Below are positions 1 through 9,325 of a DNA stretch of 64,000 nucleotides, in pieces. The stretch is taken from NCBI GenBank assembly GCA_001829785.1, contig MICF01000002.1:1-64000 (forward strand). The letters run 5' to 3'. Position 1 is the first letter of the stretch; each line of letters starts with the position of its first letter. The DNA is from Sulfurimonas sp. RIFOXYD12_FULL_33_39 (GTDB taxonomy: Bacteria > Campylobacterota > Campylobacteria > Campylobacterales > Sulfurimonadaceae). The translations under genes were made by a program, and so were the position numbers. The notes beneath the pieces are model-generated. The model had not been told where the DNA came from and searched no databases. It was given only the letters and a program-made list of their open reading frames with translations.

Positions 1-109
1 GGATGGGAATTATAGGGAGTAATAGCTTAGATGTTTCTTAAAGTGTGGAAGTTTTGAAAAGAATTTTTTGAAACTGAAATTTTGTTGCTTTTGATAAACT
101 CTTTTTATT

Positions 110-1135
110 TTAGTTTTGTTCTATCCAGCCGCCGCCTATGAGTTTATTATCATCGTAAAAAACAGCTGCTTGACCGGTTGCAACTCCAAAAACACTCTCT
201 TTTAAAGCTACATAAGCTTTATCATCTTTTATTTCTACATGACATGGTACTGCTTTTGTTCTATATCTTAATTTAACAGTTGTATCAAAACTTTTTTCAT
301 TAGTATAAAGATTTAAATTCTCAAGTACTACTTTATTACAAGCAAGTTCCTCTTTTTTACCGACTATTATCTGATTTTTTTCTGCATTAATTTCAACTAC
401 ATAGTGAGGTTCATGTGCGCCATTAATAGTAAAACCTCTTCTTTTGCCGATTGTATAATGCATATAGCCCTTGTGTTCGCCAACAATATTTCCATCTCTA
501 TCCATAACTTGACCGATTTTATCTACTTCTACATAATCTTTAAGCAAATCAGTATATGTAGTGTCAACAAAACATATTTCACTTGATTCACCTTGGTATG
601 CGAAAGACTCTAGCTCACTTATTGATGATGCAAGTTTTTTAATATCACTCTTTTTTTTATTTCCCAATGGAAATAGAAGTCTTGGTAATATATTTTTATC
701 TACATAAAAAAGAAAGTAGCTTTGATCTTTACTATCATCATATGCTTCATAAAAATATTCTCCGTCAGTTTTTATATAGTGTCCCGTAGCTACAAAATCT
801 GCACCAATTTTATCTGCATATTTAACCATTTCGCCAAATTTCAGGCTTCTATTACATAATGCACATGGATTTGGAGTTTTTCCTTTGGCATAAGTATCTA
901 TAAACGGTTGAAAAACTTTCTCATTAAAAATTTCTTGCAAATCTACTACATGTAACTTCATCCCGACAAAATCTGCTGCTCTTTGCGCTCTTGCTTGATT
1001 TATTTCATGATATCCTAGTTTTGAGTGAAGCTTCATATATAAGCCTTCTACATCATATCCCTCTTCTTTTAAAAGCAGTGCGGAGATTGTAGAATCCACA
1101 CCTCCGCTCATTCCTATTAGAACTTTTTTTTTCAT
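110..1135 (-). CDS. mnmA: tRNA-specific 2-thiouridylase MnmA
   Basis: Cytoplasmic enzyme that thiolates U34 of tRNA-Lys, tRNA-Glu and tRNA-Gln, using ATP and sulfur relayed from a cysteine desulfurase. The 341-residue product starts with the PP-loop SGGVDS (residues 10-15). It carries the NPCALCN motif, with the candidate catalytic Cys91, and the matching Cys188 in SSEICFV. The C-terminal part forms the usual two beta-barrel tRNA-binding region (FTINGAHEPHYVV onward). It is the last gene of the minus-strand operon that starts at aroQ, 6 bases after the LOG-family gene. Length and both cysteines are typical, so an active enzyme is expected. Confidence 0.96.
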   Translation of the reverse strand: MKKKVLIGMSGGVDSTISALLLKEEGYDVEGLYMKLHSKLGYHEINQARAQRAADFVGMKLHVVDLQEIFNEKVFQPFIDTYAKGKTPNPCALCNRSLKFGEMVKYADKIGADFVATGHYIKTDGEYFYEAYDDSKDQSYFLFYVDKNILPRLLFPLGNKKKSDIKKLASSISELESFAYQGESSEICFVDTTYTDLLKDYVEVDKIGQVMDRDGNIVGEHKGYMHYTIGKRRGFTINGAHEPHYVVEINAEKNQIIVGKKEELACNKVVLENLNLYTNEKSFDTTVKLRYRTKAVPCHVEIKDDKAYVALKESVFGVATGQAAVFYDDNKLIGGGWIEQN

Positions 1136-1141
1136 CTTAAA

Positions 1142-1900
1142 CTACTTTATATTTTGTTCGTCTTTAAAATCTGACAATGATTTATAATACTTAGTATTTT
1201 CCAATCCGACCTCTTCAAGTATCTTAATCTGTTTTACAAGGGAATCTTCAACTTCATTAACAACACACTCTAAATCATCAGTTAATCTGATTATTGTAAT
1301 ATCATCTTTATCAATCATTGCGTTATATTGCAGTTTATCTTTAATAAAATCTAAAAGTGGTTTGTAAAAATCAACACCTACAACAAAAATTTTCACTCCA
1401 GTTACTTTTCTTGTTTGAACCAAAGTTAATGCCTCAAAAAGCTCATCTAATGTTCCAAATCCGCCAGGGAATATAACATACGCTATTGAGTATTTTACAA
1501 GCATAACTTTTCGTGAAAAAAAGTAATCAAAATATAGTTCTTTAGTGGTATATTTATTTGACACCTGTTCAAAAGGGAGATCTACGTTTAATCCGACAGA
1601 TTCAACATTTGGACACCCTTTTGCTCCTCTGTTTGCAGCTTCCATAATACCTGGACCGCCACCGGTTATGATATTAAAGCCTTTATTTGCTAGCATCAAA
1701 GAGAGTTTTTCGGCCTCTTTATAATAAAAGTCGTCCTCTTTAGTTCTTGCACTCCCAAAAATAGTTACCGATGGTCCTAAATCTCCAAGATCATCAAAAC
1801 CTTTAACAAAATCGGCAATTATTCTAAAAACACTCCAAACATCTGCGGATTTTATATCCTTAACATATCTTTTTGCTAGCTCATTTCTTCTGTCTTGCAT
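1142..1900 (-). CDS. LOG-family protein (TIGR00730, lysine-decarboxylase-like fold)
   Basis: Rossmann-fold protein of the LOG family. Members are nucleotide 5'-monophosphate phosphoribohydrolases, some releasing cytokinin-type bases, and many remain uncharacterised. The signature PGGFGTLDELFEA and the earlier GGGPGIMEAANRGA are both present. An open frame extends to 1978, but that start would overlap fliY by 77 bases. I prefer the ATG at 1900-1898: it lies one base after the fliY stop and has an AAGGGA ribosome site inside the fliY end. That gives 252 residues beginning MQDRRNELAKRY. It is cotranscribed with the flagellar switch genes, and I see no functional link to them. Confidence 0.88.
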   Translation of the reverse strand: MQDRRNELAKRYVKDIKSADVWSVFRIIADFVKGFDDLGDLGPSVTIFGSARTKEDDFYYKEAEKLSLMLANKGFNIITGGGPGIMEAANRGAKGCPNVESVGLNVDLPFEQVSNKYTTKELYFDYFFSRKVMLVKYSIAYVIFPGGFGTLDELFEALTLVQTRKVTGVKIFVVGVDFYKPLLDFIKDKLQYNAMIDKDDITIIRLTDDLECVVNEVEDSLVKQIKILEEVGLENTKYYKSLSDFKDEQNIK

Positions 1901-1901
1901 T

Positions 1902-2762
1902 TTATCCCTTGAGCTGATTGAGTCTCTCTCTTTTTGTACCGATTGTAGTAATTTGAACACCGAAGTTCCCATCAACAATTACAACTTCACCTTCTGCTAT
2001 TACATGATCATCAACTAATATCTCCAACGGGTCGTTTGCTAATTGATTTAACTCAACAACAGAACCGATGTCCATATTTAAAACATCTTTTAATAACATT
2101 TTTTTCTTTCCTATTCTAACTTTGACAGGAAGCTTAACATCCATTATTAGAGCTATGTTACTCATCTCTTCACTATTTAAGGCAACATTAGATGTATTTG
2201 CTTGAATTTTATTAGACTGAGGCATTTTTTCCTGCGAAGAGTTTGAAGATTTTTTAAATACGGCATTTTCCAAATTTTCATCCATTATAAACATAAAGAG
2301 TGATTTTACATCCCCCACCTGAAAATTATAAATAAACATTTTACTGTAGTTTTCTAAAGATATCTCTTTATCTTCACTGACATATTTAACACTATCTATG
2401 CTAAAAGATAGAGCAGGCAACTCTTTTTGAGCACCTAAGCTATTGCTAATCGCTCCAAATATATTCGAGGTTATCTCTTTTGCGGCATCTAAATCATCAT
2501 CACTTACATCATCTCTGCCACTATTTTCTTCTCCCATCATCATATCCGACAAAGAGGCTACTAAGCTTGGTGTTAAAGCCACCATAGCTGAAGCATTCAA
2601 ATCACCGCTTATAGAGATATTAAGCAATACGATAGGAGGAATTATATTTGAGATAATACTAAGCTCTTGTTCTTCTTTCAGTTCAAGAGTCGGAGCTTGA
2701 CCTATCAAAGCTTCTATCGTACCTACAGTTTCATTTTCGAATAGCTTCATAAAATCATTCAT
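1902..2762 (-). CDS. fliY: Flagellar motor switch protein FliY
   Basis: C-ring component of the flagellar switch that works with FliM and FliG to set rotation direction. The 286-residue protein has a CheC/FliM-like middle region (about residues 30-180). This is joined by a linker to a C-terminal SpoA/FliN domain (about 200-280), recognised by LMDVKLPVKVRIGKKKMLLKDVL and DPLEILVDDHVIAEGEVVIVDGNFGVQI. The C-terminal domain is what separates FliY from a bare CheC phosphatase. Size and domain order match the Helicobacter FliY (about 287 residues). It lies 21 bases after fliM in the same operon. Confidence 0.94.
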   Translation of the reverse strand: MNDFMKLFENETVGTIEALIGQAPTLELKEEQELSIISNIIPPIVLLNISISGDLNASAMVALTPSLVASLSDMMMGEENSGRDDVSDDDLDAAKEITSNIFGAISNSLGAQKELPALSFSIDSVKYVSEDKEISLENYSKMFIYNFQVGDVKSLFMFIMDENLENAVFKKSSNSSQEKMPQSNKIQANTSNVALNSEEMSNIALIMDVKLPVKVRIGKKKMLLKDVLNMDIGSVVELNQLANDPLEILVDDHVIAEGEVVIVDGNFGVQITTIGTKRERLNQLKG

Positions 2763-2783
2763 CTTTTACTCCTTATCTAGTTT

Positions 2784-3857
2784 CTAATCTTCATCAAACA
2801 TCATCTCTTTTACGCCTGATATTTTTTCATGTCTTGTTGTCTCAAAACTCTCTAAAGCTCGTTTTACAGCATCTTTTTCGGTATCAATTATCTCAGTAAT
2901 CTGAATAGATTTTCTAAATCTTCTCAAACCTATTTTACCAAGAAATCTATCTTTACCGTCAACACAAAGTGTAACGATATCATTTGCAGGGCTGGTAAGT
3001 CTTACTACATCTCCGCTTTGTAACTCTAAAACATCACGCAAAGTAAGCTCAACACCGCCTAGTATCGCCTCTACACCTACTTTAGCACCGCCTAAGAGTA
3101 CATGTAACTCCGTATTTCTACTCTTTTTCGTGCTTGTTTCATTTAACATTAAATCTCTGCTTGCCAACTTTGGTAAAATAGGTTCAAGTGCGATAACCGG
3201 ATAACATATATTCATCATACCTGAACTCTGCCCGATAATAATTTCCATAACTACCATTACGACAATCTCATTTTGGGCAACAATTTGAACTACGTTTGGG
3301 CTAGATTCTTTAGACTCTATATTAGGAAAAATATCCATAACAGGCCCCCACGCCTCTTTAAGCGTTGCCATCATAACCTTTAAAATCGTCTCAAAAAGAC
3401 TAAGCTCTATATCTGAAAACTCACGACTTGCATCAAACGGTTCTCCTTTACCGCCCAATAGTCGGTCTAGCATTGGAAAAGCGATAGATGGATTTATCTC
3501 TATAACACCACTTCCTTCAAGCGGCTTCATTGAAAAAACGTTAAAGCTTGTAGGATTTGGCAGCGACATTAAAAATTCACCGTATGTCATCTGATCTACA
3601 GAGTGGAGTTGGATTTCAACAATTGAGCGCATTATAGAAGATATTTGAGAAGCAAGAGATCTTGCCATCTTGTCATGTATCCCACGAAAAGCACGAAGTT
3701 GTTCTTTTGATACCCTATTTGGTCTTTTAAAATCGTAAAGTGTTACTTGTCTTTGCGATATGGGAGAGTCATCGTCTCCGTCAAAGACATCATCACCTTC
3801 ATCATCAACTACGTCTAAAAGCGCATCTATCTCTTCTTGTGAAAGTATATCTGCCAT
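2784..3857 (-). CDS. fliM: Flagellar motor switch protein FliM
   Basis: C-ring switch protein that binds phosphorylated CheY and links FliG to FliN/FliY. The N-terminal LSQEEIDALL (residues 5-14) is the CheY-P docking peptide. The middle domain carries the family motif around DQMTYGEFLMSLPNPTSFN, and a C-terminal SpoA domain follows (VGVEAILGGVELTLRDVLELQSGDVVRL). The 357 residues are close to the normal length, with a somewhat longer acidic/basic tail. The start lies one base after the fliA stop, so translation is probably coupled. Confidence 0.96.
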   Translation of the reverse strand: MADILSQEEIDALLDVVDDEGDDVFDGDDDSPISQRQVTLYDFKRPNRVSKEQLRAFRGIHDKMARSLASQISSIMRSIVEIQLHSVDQMTYGEFLMSLPNPTSFNVFSMKPLEGSGVIEINPSIAFPMLDRLLGGKGEPFDASREFSDIELSLFETILKVMMATLKEAWGPVMDIFPNIESKESSPNVVQIVAQNEIVVMVVMEIIIGQSSGMMNICYPVIALEPILPKLASRDLMLNETSTKKSRNTELHVLLGGAKVGVEAILGGVELTLRDVLELQSGDVVRLTSPANDIVTLCVDGKDRFLGKIGLRRFRKSIQITEIIDTEKDAVKRALESFETTRHEKISGVKEMMFDED

Positions 3858-3858
3858 T

Positions 3859-4542
3859 TTATGCCCCTACACTCTCTTTAATTTTATGAATAACCGACTT
3901 ATGTATTTGTGAAATTCTTGATTCGGTAATACTTAACACATCACTAATCTCTTTTAAACTGAGTTCTTCAAAGTAGTAAAGCTGAATTATCAGCTGTTCT
4001 CTTTCATTATATCCATCAAGAACAGTTTTAATAACATCAATCAGCTCTTCTTTTTCTATGTTTGCAAGCATAGCACCGTCGTCCCCGACTTGAAGCTGAT
4101 CTTGAAGAGGCATAACAGTGTATATACTTGAAGCGATACGAGCTTCATGTATTTTTTCTACACTCTCTCCTAAAATTTCTGAAAGTTCTTCATCGCTGGG
4201 CTCTTCATCATGAATAGCCCTATAATCTTCAACAGCATAATCTATAGCTTTTACAAGTTTTCTGCTTGAGCGGCTAAGAACATCAAGGCTTCTTAAATAA
4301 TCAAGCATTGCTCCGTAAACTCTCTTTTTTGCGTATCCCCAAAAAGAGTCGTTTAAAGCCTCGTCATATCTTCTGGCTAATTTTATTAACTCTTCCGTTC
4401 CTATAGCAGATAAATCCATATAATCAACAGAACTGGGAAGTCTCTCTTTTAGTCTAAATGCCATAGCTCTAACGGCAGGCAAATATTGGATTGCGAGTTC
4501 ATCCTCTTTATGCTTAAGGTCTTGTTTATATGCACTTATCAT
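3859..4542 (-). CDS. fliA: RNA polymerase sigma factor for flagellar operons (sigma-28)
   Basis: Alternative sigma factor that directs late flagellar genes such as flagellin. The 227 residues show region 2 (YMDLSAIGTEELIKLARRYD and FWGYAKKRVYGAMLDYLRSLD), region 3 (DYAVEDYRAIHDEEPSDEELSE) and region 4 with its helix-turn-helix (ELSLKEISDVLSITESRISQIHKS). Length and motifs fit FliA rather than RpoD or RpoH. It overlaps the upstream membrane-protein gene by 4 bases (ATGA). Placement between flhFG and fliM matches H. pylori as I recall it. Confidence 0.96.
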   Translation of the reverse strand: MISAYKQDLKHKEDELAIQYLPAVRAMAFRLKERLPSSVDYMDLSAIGTEELIKLARRYDEALNDSFWGYAKKRVYGAMLDYLRSLDVLSRSSRKLVKAIDYAVEDYRAIHDEEPSDEELSEILGESVEKIHEARIASSIYTVMPLQDQLQVGDDGAMLANIEKEELIDVIKTVLDGYNEREQLIIQLYYFEELSLKEISDVLSITESRISQIHKSVIHKIKESVGA

Positions 4543-4886
4543 AAAATTTTCTCAATATCCATAGCGTTTGTCTTGATTGCGGCATCTGTTATTTTAATAG
4601 CAGAATCAATAAGTTTTTCTCTCTTGTTTATCTCTATTAGAAATAAATCAAGTTCCTTCTCATGGGACTCTTTTGGAAAAAAATACATCTTTCCGACTGT
4701 TGTTCTATAATAAAAAGCAACTATTATATGAGAAAATAGGTAAAAAAATGCAGTTATAAAAAAAGTATATACAAATAATCCCTCTGCGTCGAATGATTTT
4801 AAAATACCAAAAACTATTCCTACGAAAAACCCCTGAACAGTAAAAAAGTACACAAAATTCTCACCCAACATCTGCAATAGCCTCAA
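4539..4886 (-). CDS. Small conserved membrane protein of the flhFG-fliA operon
   Basis: A 115-residue protein with two predicted membrane helices (about residues 10-28 and 37-58). A basic/aromatic stretch (FYYRTTVGKMYFF) and a soluble, helix-rich tail follow. No catalytic motif is visible. A small unknown protein at the same place between flhG and fliA is, from memory, conserved in Helicobacter (HP1033 position) and relatives, which suggests a part in flagellar regulation or placement. That role is inference from position alone. It overlaps fliA by 4 bases. Confidence 0.8.
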   Translation of the reverse strand: MRLLQMLGENFVYFFTVQGFFVGIVFGILKSFDAEGLFVYTFFITAFFYLFSHIIVAFYYRTTVGKMYFFPKESHEKELDLFLIEINKREKLIDSAIKITDAAIKTNAMDIEKIL

Positions 4887-4893
4887 ATTTGAT

Positions 4894-5769
4894 TTAAAAG
4901 TGTTTTACCAAACGCTTAAAAAGCCCAGATAATCCGCTTTCACTAGGCATTACAAGCACATCTCGTTCCAAATTCTTATTTATAACATTTGCTATATCTA
5001 TTATATCTTTATGCACAACTGAACCGGGATGAGAAACACTAAAGAGAGTTCTTTGCTTTACAGAGGATGAGACTTTAATATCACTATTAATTTTTCCAAT
5101 TAATTTTAAATCTAACTTACTTCCAATATTTGCAAGTGCTACTTTCTTTATTTTTTCATATACTGCAACTGCCTCTTTTTCACCTTTAACCTGATTCATG
5201 ATTAAAAATATATCATTTCTTATGGCTGCAATAGTTTTTATTGTTGCGTATGCATCAGTGATTGCGGCTGGATCTGGAACCGTAACAACTATAACATCAT
5301 CTGCAGCATCCAAAAACATCTGTATATGCTCACCTATTCCTGCACCTGTATCAATAATCATAACGTCAAGTTTATTTAAAACTTCTGCTTCACTCATAAA
5401 TCTCTCAAAAAGAGCTTTATCAGAATATTTTAATATTTCGCTACCGCTCTCACCGGGAATAAGTATAAGATTTCTAGTAACGGGAATCAAAATCTCCGAA
5501 ACACTCGCTTCACCTTTTAGTACATGTAGAATATTTTTTTTGATTTTTACATTAAACATTACGTCTAAATTTGCCAAACCGATATCTGCGTCAAATATCC
5601 CTACATTTAAGCCGTTTTGCGAAAGTACATATGCAAGATTTGAACTTATAGTACTTTTCCCAACTCCGCCTTTTCCACTTGTAATAGCTATAAAACGAGT
5701 TTTTTTAGATTTTTTTTGTGAGTTTGATGAAACCAACTCTTCTAATTTTTGAGCTTGATGACCTATCAT
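4894..5769 (-). CDS. flhG: Flagellar number regulator FlhG (MinD/ParA-type ATPase, YlxH)
   Basis: ParA/MinD-class ATPase that limits flagellar number and acts against FlhF at the pole. The deviant Walker A is SGKGGVGKST (residues 31-40). Switch regions follow in FDADIGLANLD and VMIIDTGAGIGEHIQMF. A basic amphipathic C-terminus (GLFKRLVKHF) could be a membrane anchor. It starts inside the flhF stop (ATGA overlap), the usual flhF-flhG coupling. The 291 residues fit the family. The cell-division MinD is ruled out by context. Confidence 0.95.
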   Translation of the reverse strand: MIGHQAQKLEELVSSNSQKKSKKTRFIAITSGKGGVGKSTISSNLAYVLSQNGLNVGIFDADIGLANLDVMFNVKIKKNILHVLKGEASVSEILIPVTRNLILIPGESGSEILKYSDKALFERFMSEAEVLNKLDVMIIDTGAGIGEHIQMFLDAADDVIVVTVPDPAAITDAYATIKTIAAIRNDIFLIMNQVKGEKEAVAVYEKIKKVALANIGSKLDLKLIGKINSDIKVSSSVKQRTLFSVSHPGSVVHKDIIDIANVINKNLERDVLVMPSESGLSGLFKRLVKHF

Positions 5770-7037
5770 GCTTTGCTCCTGTTAAAGCCGTGCAATAAGC
5801 ATTCTACTAAAAAATCGCTACTTGCACAGACCAAATCTTCAGGCACTTCTTGTCCAACTGAAAAATAACTTATCGGCTTTTTTGTATCATACGCAAGAGA
5901 AAATATATTTCCAAAACCTCTGGTTTCATCTAGCTTTGTAAACATAAGAGTATCTACATTTAGGGAAGAAAAATTTTCATAAGTGGCTTTTAAATCTTCA
6001 TATTTTATAGAACTTGGCATTACCAAAACAACATCAATATTGTATTTTTCATCATTTCCATCCAAACACTCATAAATTTTTTCAATTTTACTTTTATCGT
6101 AGGGGCTTGAACCCATGGTATCAATTAAGATATAGTCACAATATCTTAAAGAGTCAAGAGCGCTTGCAAAATCTATGGGGTCAACAACCGTTTCAATACC
6201 TAGTTTCATCATTCTTGCATACTGCATTAACTGCTCAACAGCACCGATACGGTAAGTGTCTAACACAACCAATCCGACTTTGTATTTTTTTTGCATCAAG
6301 TATGAATATCTAGCAGCCAACTTTGCCACTGACGTAGTCTTGCCTACTCCTGTTGGACCTACTAACATAATAACTTTTTTATTTCCTATTGATGGAGTAC
6401 TCTCAAGTCTAATGGGCACCATTTTTCTAAGAAGCGTTTGAAAATATCTTTTAACGGTAGATGAATTTTCTCTCATTCTAAATGGCATATGCTCTAGCGT
6501 CATTCTCATAATAGCATCAAGATGTTCTCTGTTCATTCCGCTTTGTGAAGAAAGGCGATATATCTCGGCAAATTCCGATGGAATATAGCTGTCTAACTCA
6601 GGCGCTTTTTCGTCCCAAAACATATTTTGAATAATTTTGACTTTGTCCCCGAGTTTTGCTATCTCTGATTTTATCTCTTTTAACTCTTTTGGCTCAAAAG
6701 TACTCTGCGGTTTGTTTTCTTGATATTCATAAAGAGGGTCTTTAACGTCTGCAATTTTAGATATCTGTTTCGCCGCATAAGATATATCGTATAAAACATC
6801 TGCACTCTTTTGAGTCAGAGGCTTACCGTCTTTTGGTATGGTGTTTGTTTTTTTATACGTACTATGCATAGACTCTTCTTCTACACCCATTACTATCTCA
6901 TAAATTGCTTCTTTTCCTAGTGATTTTTTTTGAATCTCTTTTGTATCTATATGAAGCATCTGAGCATAATTAACATCCATTTTAGCTTTTTTTAAAGCTT
7001 CTGAAGGCGTTCTTCCCGTAAAAGTTAATATTTTCAT
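5766..7037 (-). CDS. flhF: Flagellar biosynthesis SRP-type GTPase FlhF
   Basis: SRP-family GTPase that places flagella at the pole; in Campylobacter and Helicobacter it also influences sigma-54 flagellar gene expression. The 423 residues begin with the B region (MKILTFTGRTPSEALKKAK). An N domain follows, then the G domain with G1 GPTGVGKTT (227-235), LDTYRIGAVEQL and DTMGSSPYDKSKI. The closing motif is FTKLDETRGFGNIFSLA. The start overlaps the folK stop by 4 bases. It is distinguished from Ffh and FtsY by the B domain and by the flhG partner. Confidence 0.96.
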   Translation of the reverse strand: MKILTFTGRTPSEALKKAKMDVNYAQMLHIDTKEIQKKSLGKEAIYEIVMGVEEESMHSTYKKTNTIPKDGKPLTQKSADVLYDISYAAKQISKIADVKDPLYEYQENKPQSTFEPKELKEIKSEIAKLGDKVKIIQNMFWDEKAPELDSYIPSEFAEIYRLSSQSGMNREHLDAIMRMTLEHMPFRMRENSSTVKRYFQTLLRKMVPIRLESTPSIGNKKVIMLVGPTGVGKTTSVAKLAARYSYLMQKKYKVGLVVLDTYRIGAVEQLMQYARMMKLGIETVVDPIDFASALDSLRYCDYILIDTMGSSPYDKSKIEKIYECLDGNDEKYNIDVVLVMPSSIKYEDLKATYENFSSLNVDTLMFTKLDETRGFGNIFSLAYDTKKPISYFSVGQEVPEDLVCASSDFLVECLLHGFNRSKA

Positions 7038-7522
7038 CTATATATGTCCATCAACGGTATCAATACACTTTCTCTCTCAAACCACTTAGGATGCGGAATA
7101 TAGAGTTTTTGTGTTTTTATAACTCTGTCGTCAAAAAAAATAATATCCAAATCTAATGTCCTTGGAGCATTTGCAAAACTTCTTTTGCGCGCAAATTTTT
7201 TCTCTAATCTCATTAAATAATCCAAAAATAATTTTGGCTGCATACTTGTTTTAAGCACAATAATTGAATTAAAAAAATCATCCTGATTTATAAAACCAAA
7301 AGGAGGATTTTTCAAAATCAACGAAGTGTAAAGCAACTCTACTCTTTTATCTCTCTTTAGAACTGCAAAAAGATGCTCAAATCTTCTTTTTACATCTCCT
7401 ACATTCCCTCCAACGCCTACTGTTGCCAAAAAGCGGTGAAAAGTTTTTACACCGCTTTTCTTGACATAACGTAAATTTTTAAAGGTAGTTAATCCATCAT
7501 TTAATTTACGCTTTATATACAT
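7034..7522 (-). CDS. folK: 2-amino-4-hydroxy-6-hydroxymethyldihydropteridine pyrophosphokinase (HPPK)
   Basis: Folate-pathway enzyme that transfers pyrophosphate from ATP to 6-hydroxymethyl-7,8-dihydropterin. The core shows GVGGNVGDVKRRFEHLF, QDDFFNSIIVLKT, the RTLDLDIIFFDD metal and substrate motif, and IPHPKWFERESVLIPLMDI. About 30 basic residues precede the usual start of the fold (normally within a few residues of GxGxNxGD). No internal ATG could shorten it, and the ATG at 7522 lies 9 bases after aroQ. The extension therefore looks real. It is a housekeeping gene embedded in a flagellar operon. Confidence 0.93.
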   Translation of the reverse strand: MYIKRKLNDGLTTFKNLRYVKKSGVKTFHRFLATVGVGGNVGDVKRRFEHLFAVLKRDKRVELLYTSLILKNPPFGFINQDDFFNSIIVLKTSMQPKLFLDYLMRLEKKFARKRSFANAPRTLDLDIIFFDDRVIKTQKLYIPHPKWFERESVLIPLMDIYR

Positions 7523-7531
7523 GTACTATTA

Positions 7532-8011
7532 CTATTTTGCTTCGGAAACTTGTTTTTGCATCTCTTGAACAGCTCTTAACTCATTCATAATTTGTATCAT
7601 TCCTACCATTGCCAAATGGTATCCAAATGGACCGAATCCAACAATAGAAGATGTACAAACAGGTGCAATCATATTTTGTTTTCTAAACTCTTCACGACGG
7701 TGAATATTACTGATATGCACTTCAATAGTAGGAAGATTTACTGCAGAAATTGCATCACGAATAGCAATCGATGTGTGAGTATATGCTGCCGCATTTATGA
7801 TGATACCATCAGCATCCCCGTAGCACTCTTGAATCTTATCTACAATTTCACCCTCTAAATTGCTTTGAAAAAATTCTATCTCTATTTCGCTTTGAGTTGC
7901 AAACTCTTTCATCTGAGCATGTATTTGCTCTAATTTCATAGAACCGTAAACTTGCTGTTCTCTTATACCCAGCATATTTAAATTTGGTCCTTGAATTACT
8001 ACTATTTTCAT
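7532..8011 (-). CDS. aroQ: 3-dehydroquinate dehydratase, type II
   Basis: Shikimate-pathway dehydratase that converts 3-dehydroquinate to 3-dehydroshikimate by the type II (dodecameric, anti-elimination) mechanism. Seen: [11 protein letters not shown] near the start, Tyr22 in VYGS as the likely catalytic tyrosine, the [16 protein letters not shown] loop, and [15 protein letters not shown] with the catalytic histidine. The 159 residues are normal. It is the first gene of the minus-strand operon running to mnmA. An AAGGCAGAAG ribosome site precedes its ATG. Confidence 0.95.
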   Translation of the reverse strand: MKIVVIQGPNLNMLGIREQQVYGSMKLEQIHAQMKEFATQSEIEIEFFQSNLEGEIVDKIQECYGDADGIIINAAAYTHTSIAIRDAISAVNLPTIEVHISNIHRREEFRKQNMIAPVCTSSIVGFGPFGYHLAMVGMIQIMNELRAVQEMQKQVSEAK

Positions 8012-8104
8012 CTTCTGCCTTTTTATTTAATAATTAAAAATTTTAAGGAGCTATTTTATCTAAATTAAGCATAATCTATTTTAAATTTTCAAAAAAGATA
8101 AAAT
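8012..8104. promoter_or_regulatory. Divergent promoter region between aroQ and the deaminase gene
   Basis: These 93 AT-rich bases separate two genes transcribed away from each other, so they must hold both promoters. A TAAAAT at 8058-8053 (minus) is a plausible -10 for the aroQ-to-mnmA operon. CATAAT near 8079-8085 (plus) is a plausible -10 for the deaminase. No convincing -35 is visible for either, which is common in this phylum. The exact hexamers are inference. Confidence 0.4.
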
Positions 8105-9325
8105 ATGCAAATACTCACACCAAACTACATATTAACACCAAATACTCTACTTGTTGATATGTCGGTTGCTTTTGATAAAACTATACATAAAATTGCTCCG
8201 CTTCATGAGCTAAAAAAAGAGTTTCCTGAGGCAGAAGTTATTGAGCTAAAAGAGAACTCTCTTTTGATGCCCGGACTTATAAATGCACATGTACATGTAG
8301 AGTTTAGTGCCAATAAAACGACTCTCTCCTACGGAGATTTTATACCTTGGCTTTACAGCGTTATAGAAAATAGAGATGAACTAATTAACGGCTGCAACAG
8401 CGAGTGCATGGAGAGAGCGATAAACTCTATGTTAGAATCAGGAATTACAACTTTTGGTGCTGTAAGCTCACACGGTATGGATTTACAAGCATGCGCAAAT
8501 GCCTCTCAAAATGTTGTTTTTTTCAATGAGCTAATAGGCTCACAAGCAACAATGGCTGATGCACTCTTTGGGGATTTTTTGGCAAGACTTGATGCGTCAA
8601 AAAGTATAAAAAGAGAGGGGTTTTATACAGCCGTCGCTATTCATTCGCCATATTCAGTTCATCCGATTTTAATTAAAAAAGCACTTCAAATTGTTAAAAA
8701 TGAAAATTTGAAATTAACTGCACACTTTATGGAAAGCAACGCTGAGAGGGAATGGCTTGATGAGAGCAAAGGAGATTTTAAAGATTTTTTTCAAAATCTA
8801 CTAAAACAAAACAGTGCAGTAAGTGATTCGGATGAATTTTTAGAAAACTTTAACAGACATAAAACTCTGCTTACACATGTAGTTAAAGCAAACGAAAATG
8901 AGCTTAAAACTATTTCCTCAAATTCTCATACCGTTATTCACTGCCCTATTTCAAACAGACTTTTAGGAAACGGTGCACTTGATTTAAAAAAACTGCAAAA
9001 GCATAATATAAGATGGATATGTGCAACAGACGGTCTTAGTTCAAACTATAAACTAGACCTTTTCGAGGAGATGAAATGTGCTCTTTTTATGCACTCTAAT
9101 ATGCCTCTTTTAGATTTGGCAAAAAAACTCATAAATAGCGTTACGGTAGATGCTGCAGATGCTCTTGGAATTAGCACCGGAGAGATAAGCGAAGGAAAAA
9201 ATGCAGATATGCTTATTATTGACTTAGATAAAAAACCTTCCGAGGAGTTAGCAATTCATTTAATATTGCACAGATATAATATCTCAAAAATTTACATCAA
9301 CGGAATATTAAAAAAAGGTAGTTAA
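8105..9325 (+). CDS. Amidohydrolase, probable 6-aminodeoxyfutalosine deaminase
   Basis: Metal-dependent amidohydrolase of the chlorohydrolase/adenosine-deaminase-like group. In Campylobacterota this gene type (HP0267 in H. pylori, from memory) deaminates aminodeoxyfutalosine in the alternative menaquinone pathway; the names mqnF and mqnX are used. Metal motifs are visible: NAHVHVEF (HxH), TAHFMES, THVVKANE and ATDGLSSN. The C-terminal GEISEGKNADMLIIDLD is the family's closing beta-sandwich. The 406 residues are normal. It shares one base with sppA downstream. A guanine or S-adenosylhomocysteine deaminase is the alternative, less likely in this phylum. Confidence 0.83.
   Translation: MQILTPNYILTPNTLLVDMSVAFDKTIHKIAPLHELKKEFPEAEVIELKENSLLMPGLINAHVHVEFSANKTTLSYGDFIPWLYSVIENRDELINGCNSECMERAINSMLESGITTFGAVSSHGMDLQACANASQNVVFFNELIGSQATMADALFGDFLARLDASKSIKREGFYTAVAIHSPYSVHPILIKKALQIVKNENLKLTAHFMESNAEREWLDESKGDFKDFFQNLLKQNSAVSDSDEFLENFNRHKTLLTHVVKANENELKTISSNSHTVIHCPISNRLLGNGALDLKKLQKHNIRWICATDGLSSNYKLDLFEEMKCALFMHSNMPLLDLAKKLINSVTVDAADALGISTGEISEGKNADMLIIDLDKKPSEELAIHLILHRYNISKIYINGILKKGS

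Noticed and set aside
1..75. Possible tail of a plus-strand gene (codons 3-41 ending TAA) followed by an AT-rich inverted repeat at 50-60/65-75.
   Set aside because: Only 12 codons are visible and the stem has two G-T pairs and no GC core, so neither the gene nor the terminator can be supported from this window.
1901..1978. Longer start for the LOG-family gene at 1978.
   Set aside because: It would overlap fliY by 77 bases, while the ATG at 1900 has a good ribosome site and normal coupling.
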